Shown: positions 24,330 to 32,129 of the stretch, piece by piece
How positions within the stretch are numbered: the first letter of the stretch is position 1
Layout of the letters: the number at the start of each line of letters is the position of its first letter
Assembly (NCBI GenBank): GCA_039933775.1
Contig: JBDTNK010000020.1
Coordinates: 1 to 33,183 of the forward strand
DNA: 33,183 bases
Source of the DNA: JBDTNK01 sp039933775
Lineage (GTDB): Bacteria > Chloroflexota > Limnocylindria > QHBO01
Direction of reading: 5' to 3'
Made by a program: the position numbers and the translations under genes
Notes under the pieces: model-generated
The model's database searches: none
Seen by the model: the letters and a program-made list of their open reading frames with translations, nothing else
Told to the model about the DNA's origin: nothing

Positions 24330-24749
24330 TCAGAGGTGCTCCTCGCCCTCGGCGTACGTGTCGCTATCGTCGCGACGCGACCCGCTCGCGTGCGGTGACG
24401 CGTCCGGCTGCCGGTCGACCCGATATGCCGGATCGTCGGGCGAGAGGCCCTGGCTCGAGCCGTACCCGCCGGAGCCCTGTACCGCCCCGGGGTCAGCCGC
24501 GTCCTTCGCGTCGAGCCGAGACCCTGCGGGCTCGACGCCGGCGTGCCGAGCCAGCGCATCGGTCATGCGTCCCGCACGGATGGGATCGTCGATCTCGCGC
24601 CGCTCGCCGGGCACGAATGGCTCGGTGCCGAAATCGCCGGAGGTGAGGCTGCCGGTGGCGCCGGTCAAGGCCCCACCGGACTCCGCCGGGCGACGCTCGC
24701 CGCTGTGCTCGACCTCCTCGTCGTCGGGATGCCGCTGCTCGCCGCTCAT
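24330..24749 (-). CDS. hydrophilic, probably disordered protein, unknown function
   Basis: A 139-residue protein rich in Gly, Ser, Asp, Glu, Pro and Arg with no hydrophobic core and no recognised domain. Tracts such as EFVPGERREIDD-like acidic/basic stretches and AYRVDRQPDASPHASGSRRDD give it the look of stress- or desiccation-related disordered proteins; that is inference. It is coupled to the preceding gene by an ATGA overlap and ends 2 nt from the ku stop on the other strand. The coupling and intact frame support it as a real gene despite its low complexity. Confidence 0.55.
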   Translation of the reverse strand: MSGEQRHPDDEEVEHSGERRPAESGGALTGATGSLTSGDFGTEPFVPGERREIDDPIRAGRMTDALARHAGVEPAGSRLDAKDAADPGAVQGSGGYGSSQGLSPDDPAYRVDRQPDASPHASGSRRDDSDTYAEGEEHL

Positions 24750-25171
24750 GAGTGCTCCTCCACGGGTACCGCTGGTTCGGGTGCATCTGATGCACGCGCC
24801 AACACCACCTGCGGCAGGCCTGCACGAACCGAGCCGCCGCGCCCCGGCATCTCCGCTTCGCCATCGTGCGGCAAGGCGAGCGCCGCGGGGGTGATGTCTC
24901 GCTCCGATACCGACGGTCGACGCCCCTGGCCGGCCTGCAACGTATGGATCACCGCATCCACCACGTAGCCATGGATCCCACCACGCTCGTCGATGTACTC
25001 GACCCGATCGCCGACGCGTGGCAGATGCGCCGGATGCTCCAGATCAGCCGCGGCAAAGCCGTCGCCGTCGGGAAACAGGACCGTGTACGGCATCCCGGCC
25101 GGTGCGGCCTGCGTCGGGGCCAGTGCATCATCCGTGTCGCTCACGAGCCGAGGATCGGTCGGTGCATCCAT
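24746..25171 (-). CDS. hypothetical protein with a small beta-domain, unknown function
   Basis: A 141-residue protein. A disordered N-terminus is followed by YTVLFPDGDGFAAADLEHPAHLPRVGDRVEYIDERGGIHGYVVDAVIHTLQ, which looks like a small beta-barrel with a GDxVEYIDE turn, then a polar tail. I do not recognise a family. The start ATG at 25171 gives a natural protein; a longer upstream frame runs antisense to the DUF72 gene and is rejected. It is divergent from that gene with 57 nt between starts. Confidence 0.58.
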   Translation of the reverse strand: MDAPTDPRLVSDTDDALAPTQAAPAGMPYTVLFPDGDGFAAADLEHPAHLPRVGDRVEYIDERGGIHGYVVDAVIHTLQAGQGRRPSVSERDITPAALALPHDGEAEMPGRGGSVRAGLPQVVLARASDAPEPAVPVEEHS

Positions 25172-25213
25172 CGTGTCGTCAATCCTGCACGAAGCAGGCC
25201 GTTCGCGACGGCC

Positions 25214-25219
25214 TAGACT
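25214..25219 (+). promoter_or_regulatory. -10 element TAGACT of the DUF72 gene
   Basis: TAGACT ends 9 nt before the ATG at 25229, so the transcript would carry a leader of at most two or three nucleotides. No ribosome binding site and no convincing -35 are present. Confidence 0.45.
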
Positions 25220-25228
25220 GGCAGCGCC

Positions 25229-26257
25229 ATGCCTCGCTCCGCACCTGACGTCACCGTGGACAACGGCCCGCATGATCCCGGCGCTCCGGCCGCCGCCGAA
25301 CGGGCGCAGGAGGTCGCGTCGGCAGCACGCATGCCGCTCGACGTCGTCGGAGGACGCGTCCACATCGGGACGGCATCGTGGACCGATCCGACCATGACCG
25401 CCGCTGGTGTCTTCTATCCCGATGGCGCAAGCAACGCCGAGGAGCGCCTGAACTTCTACAGCAGCCAGTTCCCGGTCGTCGAGGTCGATGCCACCTACTA
25501 CGCGCTGCCCGCGCGACAGACCGCCGAGCTGTGGATGGAGCGCACCCCCGCCCACTTCACCTTCGACATTAAGGCGCACGCCCTCATGACCGGGCAACCC
25601 TCGGAACCGAAACGGCTGCCGCCGGACCTGCGCGGGGCGCTCCCCGCCGAGCTGCTCGCGCAGCGCCGCCTCTACGCCAAGGATCTGCCCGCCAAGATCC
25701 GCGACGAGATCTGGGAACGGTTCCTCGACGCGCTGGCGCCGCTCAACTCATCGGGAAAGCTGGGCGCGGTCTTCTTCCAGTACCCGCGCTGGGTCTTTCC
25801 GTCCAACGAAGCGCGTGAGGCGATCGTCGAGGCTCGAGAACGGCTCGGCGACATCCCGATGGCGGTCGAGTTCCGCCATGCGAGCTGGGTCAACGAGAAG
25901 AACGTCGATCGTACGCTGCGCTTCCTCGAGAAGCTCGAGATCCCGCTGGTCATGGTCGACGCCCCGCCGGGCATGAAGAGCTCGCTGCCGCCCATGGTGG
26001 CGGTCACCTCGCCGCGCCTGGCGGTCGTGCGCTTCCACGGCCGCCGGACGGAGACCTGGGAGGCGGCGAACATTCCGGTCGTCGAACGCTTCCGCTATCT
26101 CTACGATGAGAGCGAGCTGGGCGAGTGGGTGCCCCGCATCCGCGAGGCTGCGTCGCAGGTGCGCGAGACGCACGTGCTCATGAACAACTGCTACGCGAAC
26201 TACGGCACGACCAACGCGCGCGAGATCGCTGCGATGCTCAGCGAGACGGCCGGCTAG
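25229..26257 (+). CDS. DUF72 family (YecE-like) TIM-barrel protein
   Basis: A 342-residue protein of the DUF72/COG1801 family. After about 40 polar residues the barrel begins with VHIGTASWTDPTM and shows the family landmarks NFYSSQFPVVEVDATYYALP, FTFDIKAHALMTG, LGAVFFQYPRWVF, MAVEFRHASWV, VRFHGRR and LMNNCYANYGTTNAREIAAML. The family is widespread, with no established reaction. An unusual point is the roughly 40-residue N-terminal extension, which is Ala/Pro-rich and probably disordered. The stop shares the palindrome CTAG with the stop of the opposite-strand gene. Confidence 0.92.
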   Translation: MPRSAPDVTVDNGPHDPGAPAAAERAQEVASAARMPLDVVGGRVHIGTASWTDPTMTAAGVFYPDGASNAEERLNFYSSQFPVVEVDATYYALPARQTAELWMERTPAHFTFDIKAHALMTGQPSEPKRLPPDLRGALPAELLAQRRLYAKDLPAKIRDEIWERFLDALAPLNSSGKLGAVFFQYPRWVFPSNEAREAIVEARERLGDIPMAVEFRHASWVNEKNVDRTLRFLEKLEIPLVMVDAPPGMKSSLPPMVAVTSPRLAVVRFHGRRTETWEAANIPVVERFRYLYDESELGEWVPRIREAASQVRETHVLMNNCYANYGTTNAREIAAMLSETAG

Positions 26258-26499
26258 GCATTCTCGCCCGCCCGCCGCACCTCGTCGTCGTCGGCACTCT
26301 GGCCTTCGCGATGGCCGCGCGGCGTGTCCTCCACCACGCCATCGGTGCGATGCTCCGCGGCGCCTTCGCCGCTCGACTCACTCTGCGTCGCCGCGACGCG
26401 CTCATCATCGGGCCGCACCCCACCGGGGATGGTCTCGGCGGCGAACTCGGGCTTTCGACCGATGTAGGCTCCGGCATCGGGCATGTCCTGATCTGCCAT
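26254..26499 (-). CDS. small hydrophilic protein, unknown function
   Basis: An 81-residue acidic, glycine- and serine-rich protein with no predicted secondary structure core (DAGAYIGRKPEFAAETIPGG near the start, then Glu/Arg/His-rich sequence). The ATG at 26499 follows GGAG with about 9-nt spacing. The composition resembles the 24330-24749 gene and the repeat gene at the right edge. A longer frame upstream reads through the CopC gene antisense and is rejected. Existence as a gene rests on the start signal, composition and neat convergent stop, so it is moderate. Confidence 0.5.
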   Translation of the reverse strand: MADQDMPDAGAYIGRKPEFAAETIPGGVRPDDERVAATQSESSGEGAAEHRTDGVVEDTPRGHREGQSADDDEVRRAGENA

Positions 26500-26594
26500 G
26501 TGCTGGCGCTCCTCTGCATTCCTGGTAGGCAGCGGCATCGCATGAGGCGTGCCGCGCATGGCGGGCTCGTGCCGAGCACCGATCGGGGGCTGCG

Positions 26595-26600
26595 TATACT
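26595..26600 (+). promoter_or_regulatory. -10 element TATACT of the copper/haem module (leaderless)
   Basis: TATACT ends exactly 7 nt before the ATG at 26608, so transcription would begin at the start codon. A TG two bases upstream of the hexamer approximates an extended -10. No clear -35 hexamer is seen. Confidence 0.55.
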
Positions 26601-26607
26601 CGACCCC

Positions 26608-28860
26608 ATGCTCCCTCGCCGTGGCCGCGCGTGGCTCGCGGCGTGGATCGCTTTCGCCGCGCTGCTTCTGCCGGTGCTGCCGGTCCAGGGCCACGCGGAG
26701 CTCCTCTCCTCGACGCCGGCGGCCAACAGCAGCCTGTTCGAGTCGCCCACCGAGCTTGTGCTGACCTTCACCGAGTCGATCGACTCGGGCACGGCATCGG
26801 TCGAGCTGATCGATGCAGGGCTGCGCACCATCCCCGGCCTCGGCGCGACCGCGGTCAACGCGGCAGATGACGAGGTCAGCGCCACGCTGCCCACCCTGGA
26901 GCCGGGCGTCTACACCGTCGAATGGAGCGTCGTGTCGGCACTCGACGGCCACCAGACATCAGGCCTCTTCGCCTTCGCGGTCGACCCGACCGGGGCGAAT
27001 CCCCCACCTTCACGGTCCTCGCAGTCGTCGGCGCCAACGGCCGATGCCGCCGCCGTGGCGGCTCGCTGGGTCGCGCTGGGCGGCGGGGTCATGCTGCTCG
27101 GCATCGCGCTCTTCTGGCTCCTCTCGGCGCTCCCGGCGATGCGCGGCGTGCCGAACGCTCCGGACGTGCCGTTCGGCATGCTCGCCGCGGCCGCCCTGAC
27201 TGCCCTCGTGGGTATCGCGTTGTACGTGACGCTGGCGGCGCGTGGGCTGGAGAGCCCGAGCGGCGGGTTTCCCCTCGATCCGGCCGCGCCGTTCGGAGCG
27301 ACGCCGTTCGCAACGGCGGTGCGCATCTCCCTGATCGCCACGCTGCTGGCGCTCGTCGTGGCGATCGCGGCGGGCGGGCGCCTCGTGCGACGGGCCAGAC
27401 CCGCGCTGATCGCGATCAGCGTCGCGGCCCTCGTCGCCCTTGCCGCGTTCAGCGTGGCGGGGCACGCCCTGTCCCTCGGCGGTCCGCTGAATGGCGTGCT
27501 GGACTGGCTGCACCTGGTCGGCGTCGCCGCGTGGGTCGGCGCGCTCCCGGCGCTCCTGGGGCTGGCGACGGCCGGACGCGACGCATCCACCCGTCCCGTC
27601 ACGCTCGCTGCGCTCCGGCGTCATGCGCTGGTGGCTCTGCCGGCCGCGCCGCTGGTTGCGGTCACCGGGCTGCTCAACACGCCGGCGGTGATCGGCCCGG
27701 TCCGCGACCTGGTGGGCAGTGCGTACGGCAATCTCGTCCTGGGCAAGGCGCTCCTCTTCAGCGTGATCGTCGGCATCGGTGCCGCGAACTGGCTGGTGCT
27801 GCGCGGCGGCAGCCCGCGCGCGGCGCGCTGGCTGATGGCGAGCGAGGCGGCCGCCGCCGGCCTCGCGATCCTCGTGGCGGCGACGATGGTGACCGTCGCG
27901 CCGGCCGCGAGCCGCCTGCCTGTCACGGCGCCGAGCGGACTCGGAGCCGCACAGCTGTACGGGACGGCGGGCGACACGATCGTGCACCTCGCCGTCATCC
28001 GCCCGCTTCCCGGCGACCAGCGCTACGAAGTCGTGACCCGGAATGCGGCAGACGGCGCGCCGCGCCTGGATGTCCAGAAGGTCTTCCTGGCATTCAGTGC
28101 GCCGCCCGACTCGGGGCTCCCCGAGCAGCGCATCGAGCTCACCGCCAGCGAGCAGCCGTGGCTGTGGGCCACGCGCGGCGCCTACACGCCGGTCGTCGGT
28201 GCCTGGGACGTGGAGGTTGTCGTGCGCCGAGCGGGAGAGCTCGACGAGCGCGTCGACTTTCCGCTGCGCGTGACCGACGTCGTCCCGCCCGCGACCCTCG
28301 CGCCGCCCGACGATGGGCTCGCGGCGCCATCGGCGCTCGAGGTCCTGTGGCGGATCATCCCGGCCGCACCGGGCAGCATCATCGTGGCGCTCGTTCCGCT
28401 TCTCGGCGGCGCGGCACTCGTGCTGCACCGTCGTGGACGCGCCCGGCGATCATTGCGCCTCGCCGCGGGCGCGCTGCTCTTGGCGGGGCTGGTGGCCGGC
28501 ATCGGGGTCGTCTCCCGTTCGGTGGTCGAGATCGCCAACGCCGCGCCGGCGGTGCGAGCATCGGCCTTCAATCCGGTCGCTTCCGACGCCGCCTCGCTGG
28601 CACGGGGTGATGCTTTGTACCGCGCCAACTGCAGCAGCTGCCACGGGCTCGCGGGAGGTGGCGACGGTCCCTCCGCCGCATCGCCCATCGGCGACCTGGC
28701 ATTTCAGGTCCCTGGGCGAAGCGACGGCGAGCTTTCGTGGATCATCGAGCGCGGCATGGCTGGCACGCAGATGCCGGGCTTCGCGCTTACCCTTAGCGAG
28801 CAGGACCGATGGGACCTCATCAACCACCTGCGGTCGGCCTTCGGACCGGCCGCCCGCTGA
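26608..28860 (+). CDS. CopC-CopD-cytochrome c fusion protein
   Basis: A 750-residue envelope protein. A signal peptide ending at QGHA exposes His29 (HAELLSSTPAANSSLFESPTEL), the copper-ligand histidine of CopC, with the second site in ALDGH; this CopC domain spans about 29-125. A CopD membrane domain of about eight helices follows (about 150-440), then a soluble beta-rich region (about 445-560), two helices, and a C-terminal cytochrome c domain with haem-binding CSSCH (C675, C678, H679) and a candidate axial methionine in GTQMPGF. CopC and CopD act in copper uptake or handling; joining them to a haem domain suggests a link to respiratory electron transfer or copper redox chemistry. The ATG at 26608 is fixed by the -10 box. 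Confidence 0.9.
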   Translation: MLPRRGRAWLAAWIAFAALLLPVLPVQGHAELLSSTPAANSSLFESPTELVLTFTESIDSGTASVELIDAGLRTIPGLGATAVNAADDEVSATLPTLEPGVYTVEWSVVSALDGHQTSGLFAFAVDPTGANPPPSRSSQSSAPTADAAAVAARWVALGGGVMLLGIALFWLLSALPAMRGVPNAPDVPFGMLAAAALTALVGIALYVTLAARGLESPSGGFPLDPAAPFGATPFATAVRISLIATLLALVVAIAAGGRLVRRARPALIAISVAALVALAAFSVAGHALSLGGPLNGVLDWLHLVGVAAWVGALPALLGLATAGRDASTRPVTLAALRRHALVALPAAPLVAVTGLLNTPAVIGPVRDLVGSAYGNLVLGKALLFSVIVGIGAANWLVLRGGSPRAARWLMASEAAAAGLAILVAATMVTVAPAASRLPVTAPSGLGAAQLYGTAGDTIVHLAVIRPLPGDQRYEVVTRNAADGAPRLDVQKVFLAFSAPPDSGLPEQRIELTASEQPWLWATRGAYTPVVGAWDVEVVVRRAGELDERVDFPLRVTDVVPPATLAPPDDGLAAPSALEVLWRIIPAAPGSIIVALVPLLGGAALVLHRRGRARRSLRLAAGALLLAGLVAGIGVVSRSVVEIANAAPAVRASAFNPVASDAASLARGDALYRANCSSCHGLAGGGDGPSAASPIGDLAFQVPGRSDGELSWIIERGMAGTQMPGFALTLSEQDRWDLINHLRSAFGPAAR

Positions 28861-28880
28861 CCGAACCTCACGGAGGACCG

Positions 28881-29372
28881 ATGCCCCGCGTATCGCGCCC
28901 GATCCTGGCGCTCGTTGCCTGTACCAGCCTGCTCCTTGCCGTCGCGGCACCGGTCGTCGCGCATGCCGAGCTGGTGGCCACCTTGCCCGCCGATGGCGCG
29001 CAGCTCGCTGCCGTACCGGCTGAGGCCACCCTCACCTTCAGCGCCGAACTTGATCCGGCGCGGTCCGCCTTCACCGTCACGGGCCCCGATGGCGACGAGG
29101 TGGGCAGCGGCACCGTCGATCTGCAAATCGCGGACAGGAACGTGCTGAGCGGCACCATCGCCGGCGATGAGCGCGGCGCCTACGCGATTGCCTGGACGGC
29201 GGTCGCAGCCGATGGGCACGAGGAGACGGGCACGCTGCACTTCAGCGTCGGTGGCGCCGGGCTCGCCGACACTTCCATGCCACCCGGTTCCGCGCCGATC
29301 GCTCTCGTCGGCTGTCTGCTCCTCGCGGCGGCCGGCACCGCGCTGCTCGGCCGACGAATGCTGCACCGATGA
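28881..29372 (+). CDS. CopC domain protein with C-terminal membrane anchor
   Basis: A 163-residue protein with a signal peptide ending at VVAHAE, a CopC domain (HAELVATLPADGAQL, FSAELDPARSAFTVTGPDG, WTAVAADGHEETGTLHF) and a single C-terminal helix (APIALVGCLLLAAAGTALLG). The N-terminal His and the DGH are the usual copper ligands. It is a second CopC copy in the same operon as the fusion, separated by 20 nt. GGAGG (28872-28876) sits 4 nt before the ATG. Its stop overlaps the next ATG by 4 nt. Confidence 0.88.
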   Translation: MPRVSRPILALVACTSLLLAVAAPVVAHAELVATLPADGAQLAAVPAEATLTFSAELDPARSAFTVTGPDGDEVGSGTVDLQIADRNVLSGTIAGDERGAYAIAWTAVAADGHEETGTLHFSVGGAGLADTSMPPGSAPIALVGCLLLAAAGTALLGRRMLHR

Positions 29373-29767
29373 GCTCCTCCAGGCGCCGGCAGCCGAACAC
29401 CGGGGCGCTGATCGCCGCGGCCGGCGTGGTGCTGCTGCTCGCCGCGGCGTTCATCTTCCTGCGTCCGGGGCCGGGCGCGTGCCCGACTCCGGCCGTCACG
29501 CTGGATCTCAGCGTCAGCGCGACCGGCATGACGCCACCCACGCCGGTCGTCTGTCGCGGGCAGGTTGTCACCCTCAATCTGCACGCCGAGGTCGATGGGA
29601 TCTTCCACGTCCACGGCCTTGACGACGTCCTGCCCGCCACCCAGATCGCGGCGGGCGAGAACCGAACCTTCGAGCTCACGCCCACGAACGCCGGCCAGTT
29701 TCCCGTCGAGCTGCACAGCGATGCCGGCGCCACGAACCTCGGCACGCTGACCGTGAATGTCCCGTAG
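29369..29767 (+). CDS. membrane-anchored cupredoxin-like protein
   Basis: A 132-residue protein with an N-terminal signal anchor (ALIAAAGVVLLLAAAFIFL) and a beta-sandwich domain with VVTLNLHAEVDGIFHVHG, FELTPTNAGQFPVELHS and LGTLTVNVP. This is the cupredoxin-like fold seen in EfeO/PcoE-like or plastocyanin-like domains. His residues in HVHG and ELH could bind copper, but the usual Cys-Met ligands at the C-terminus are absent, so a blue-copper site is unlikely. The ATG overlaps the upstream stop (ATGA), and its last 11 nt overlap the next gene. Confidence 0.78.
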   Translation: MSSSRRRQPNTGALIAAAGVVLLLAAAFIFLRPGPGACPTPAVTLDLSVSATGMTPPTPVVCRGQVVTLNLHAEVDGIFHVHGLDDVLPATQIAAGENRTFELTPTNAGQFPVELHSDAGATNLGTLTVNVP

Positions 29768-31268
29768 CCGGCGGCCGCTCGGGGCCGCGGCGATCCTCGG
29801 CGCGATCATCGCCGCGAGCAGCTCACCTGCCGCGGCGCACGCGATCGGCTCGACCTTCACGCTCCCGGTGCCGCTGTGGCTCTACCTGTGGGGCGCGGCC
29901 GCGGCGGTCGGTGCGTCCTTCGTCGTGGCCGTGCTGCTGGTGCGCTCGCCATCGGAGCCGCCGCGCTACCCAACGCTGGCGCTCCCCGCCGGACCGTCCC
30001 GCGTCGCATCGGTCCTGCTCGCGGTGCTTGGCCTGGCGTGGTGGCTGGGCGCGATAGCCGGTGGGCTGCTGCTGCCCGACTCCGCCCCGCTGCCCGCCGT
30101 GCTGCTCTGGATCGGTATCTGGGTGGGCCTGCCGCTCAGCGCCGTGTTGCTCGGGGATGCCTGGCCGTCACTCTCGCCGTTTCGCACCCTGTACGGCGGC
30201 ATCGAATGGCTCGTGCGCCGCTTCGGGCGCCGTGCGGACCTGGGGCTCAGCTATCCGGCGCAGCTGGCCCGCTGGCCGGCGGTCGCGCTGCTCTTCGTCG
30301 CGCTCTGGGCGGAGCTCGTCCTGCCGGGGCGCGAGGCGGCTGGCGTGGTCGGACGCCTGCTGCTGGGCTACACGCTGCTGACGCTCGCGGGGATGGTGCT
30401 CTTCGGGCGCGTGGCCTGGCTGCGTCACGCGGAGTTCTTCGAGCGACTGATGGGCTGGTTCGGACATGTCGGCCCGATCGGGCGTCGCTCACGCAGCCCT
30501 GAACTGTGCGAGGGATGCGCGGAAGGTTGCGATCCGGCGCGCTGCGTCGATTGCCCCGAGTGCGCCGCGGCAGCTGAGGCAGACGAGCGGACCCCGGAAC
30601 TGCGCCCGCATTTCAGCGGGCTCACCGAGGTCCGGCGTGGCGGCTGGTCCGATGCGGGCTTCATCGTGCTTGCCCTCGCCGGCGTGACCTTCGACGGGCT
30701 GCAGGAGACATCGGCCTGGGGAACCATCGTCAATGCCATCCAGCCACCGCTGGTCGAGGCCGTTGGCGCGCTCAACGCGGTGCTGCTGTCGGGAACGATC
30801 GGGCTGCTGGGCATGTGGCTGGCCTTCATGGCCATCTTCGCGATCGCCGTCGCCGCCACCCGGCGATTGAGCGGCGGCACACGAGCCCCGCTCAGGTCCC
30901 TGGCGGGTGCCTACGCGGCCACGCTGCTCCCGATTGCTGCGGGCTACCTCGTGGCCCATTACGGCACGCTCGTGCTGCAGGGCATCATCTGGCTGCCCGA
31001 CCTGCTGCGCGACCCTGTTCGATCGGTGGCACCGGAGGTGACCGTCGCCGCCGAGGCGGTCTGGTATCTCTCGGTCGGCGCCATCGTCCTGGGACACGTG
31101 GCGGCCGTCGTCCTGGCCCACCGCCTGGCGCTGCGCGACGCCCCGGCGCACGCGATCCGCGCCGGCCTGCCGCTGGTGCTGCTCATGATCGGTTACACCA
31201 TCCTGAGCCTCTGGATCATCGGGCAGCCCATTGTCCTGGAGCCGGGCACGGTACCGCCCGGCGGATAG
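29757..31268 (+). CDS. polytopic membrane protein with a six-cysteine loop
   Basis: A 503-residue protein with about 12-13 predicted helices. The start (HAIGSTFTLPVPLWLYLWGAAAA) and the segment VTFDGLQETSAWGTI resemble an actinobacterial membrane family sometimes annotated as fenitrothion hydrolase; I do not infer that activity. Between the helices near residue 250 and 310 is a hydrophilic loop with C251, C254, C258, C263, C266 and C269 (C-x2-C-x3-C-x4-C-x2-C-x2-C), which could hold copper, zinc or an iron-sulfur cluster. The ATG at 29757 lies 11 nt inside the cupredoxin gene and the protein ends this operon. Its role in copper handling is inferred from neighbours. Confidence 0.8.
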   Translation: MSRSRRPLGAAAILGAIIAASSSPAAAHAIGSTFTLPVPLWLYLWGAAAAVGASFVVAVLLVRSPSEPPRYPTLALPAGPSRVASVLLAVLGLAWWLGAIAGGLLLPDSAPLPAVLLWIGIWVGLPLSAVLLGDAWPSLSPFRTLYGGIEWLVRRFGRRADLGLSYPAQLARWPAVALLFVALWAELVLPGREAAGVVGRLLLGYTLLTLAGMVLFGRVAWLRHAEFFERLMGWFGHVGPIGRRSRSPELCEGCAEGCDPARCVDCPECAAAAEADERTPELRPHFSGLTEVRRGGWSDAGFIVLALAGVTFDGLQETSAWGTIVNAIQPPLVEAVGALNAVLLSGTIGLLGMWLAFMAIFAIAVAATRRLSGGTRAPLRSLAGAYAATLLPIAAGYLVAHYGTLVLQGIIWLPDLLRDPVRSVAPEVTVAAEAVWYLSVGAIVLGHVAAVVLAHRLALRDAPAHAIRAGLPLVLLMIGYTILSLWIIGQPIVLEPGTVPPGG

Positions 31269-31283
31269 CGGACAGCGGGCGGT

Positions 31284-32129
31284 TCAGGGCTGGCGGATGA
31301 CGAGGTCCCACGACCAGCCGACCGATCCCTCCAGCTCCACGTGCACTTCGCCGATGCGTCGCACGCACTGGCACGAGCCGTTTGCACCGCCGATGGTCCG
31401 CTCCAGGAACGCCTCGAGCTGGCCGAGCTCATCGCCGTCGCTGAACGGCAGCTCGGCCAGCGGCTCAAAGAAGGCGACGAAGGCATCGTCGCTCACGCGT
31501 CGGCTGACCTGCTCGGTGCCCATCTGCGGTCCCTTCGAGGCCATCGCCGCCTCGTCGATGGGCACCGACATCGTTGCCTTCAGCTCCGCCACACCATCGC
31601 TGCCGGCTTGAGTGAGGGCGGCGTGCAGGGAGGCTCCGGTGCCCGGGTCGTGTCCGATGCAGCGCAGGCCGGCGCCGCCCTTGTCGTTCGGGACGCACGC
31701 CATCCCCACCTCGAGCAACGCATCCTGGGCGCCGTCGACCGTCATGCCCGGCAGCGCAAGCGACGCGTCGACCGGCGCGAGCGTGGCAACCTGCTCACCC
31801 ACGTTGCGCCCCAGGCTGGCGAGCGATGTGGCAACCGCGACGGCCAGCACGACCACCACGGTCGCCGCGAGCACGAAGCCGGGCGTGCGCGACCTGCGGC
31901 GCCGGGGCACGATCGCCGGCGCATCGAGCGCGGAGCGGGGCAGTGGCTCCTCGACCAGGCCGCCCGCCGAACGACTCAGCGCGATCTCGAAGCGTCGTGC
32001 CTCGGCGAGCGCCGCGGCACAGGTCGCGCAGTCCTCGACATGCTGCCGGTCCTCCCCGCCCAACCCGTCGTCGAGCATGCGATCCACGATGCCGGCCGTG
32101 TGGCGGCAGGGCGGCAGCGATCCGCTCAT
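31284..32129 (-). CDS. anti-sigma factor with zinc-binding N-terminus
   Basis: A 281-residue single-pass protein. The N-terminal cytosolic part has CRHTAGIVDRMLDDGLGG and HVEDCATC, the zinc-binding anti-sigma (ZAS) form HxxxCxxC, followed by a basic segment, one membrane helix (FVLAATVVVVLAVAVATSL) and an extracytoplasmic domain of about 170 residues with four cysteines that may form disulfides. Such proteins sequester the sigma factor until a signal releases it. The ATG at 32129 overlaps the sigma gene's stop (ATGA), the usual arrangement. An ATG 18 nt upstream is an alternative. The signal sensed is unknown. Confidence 0.85.
   Translation of the reverse strand: MSGSLPPCRHTAGIVDRMLDDGLGGEDRQHVEDCATCAAALAEARRFEIALSRSAGGLVEEPLPRSALDAPAIVPRRRRSRTPGFVLAATVVVVLAVAVATSLASLGRNVGEQVATLAPVDASLALPGMTVDGAQDALLEVGMACVPNDKGGAGLRCIGHDPGTGASLHAALTQAGSDGVAELKATMSVPIDEAAMASKGPQMGTEQVSRRVSDDAFVAFFEPLAELPFSDGDELGQLEAFLERTIGGANGSCQCVRRIGEVHVELEGSVGWSWDLVIRQP

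Noticed and set aside
26125..26607. 161-residue extension of the CopC fusion frame
   Set aside because: It overlaps the DUF72 gene, is Arg-rich, and would put the signal peptide in the middle of the protein; the ATG at 26608 has a proper -10 box.
27010..28428. Minus-strand frame of 472 codons opposite the CopC-CopD fusion
   Set aside because: Charged shadow sequence; the plus strand has CopC, CopD and CxxCH features.
29757..31268. Assigning fenitrothion hydrolase activity to the cysteine-loop membrane protein
   Set aside because: The resemblance is to an annotation used for a broad membrane family; no catalytic motif supports hydrolysis here.
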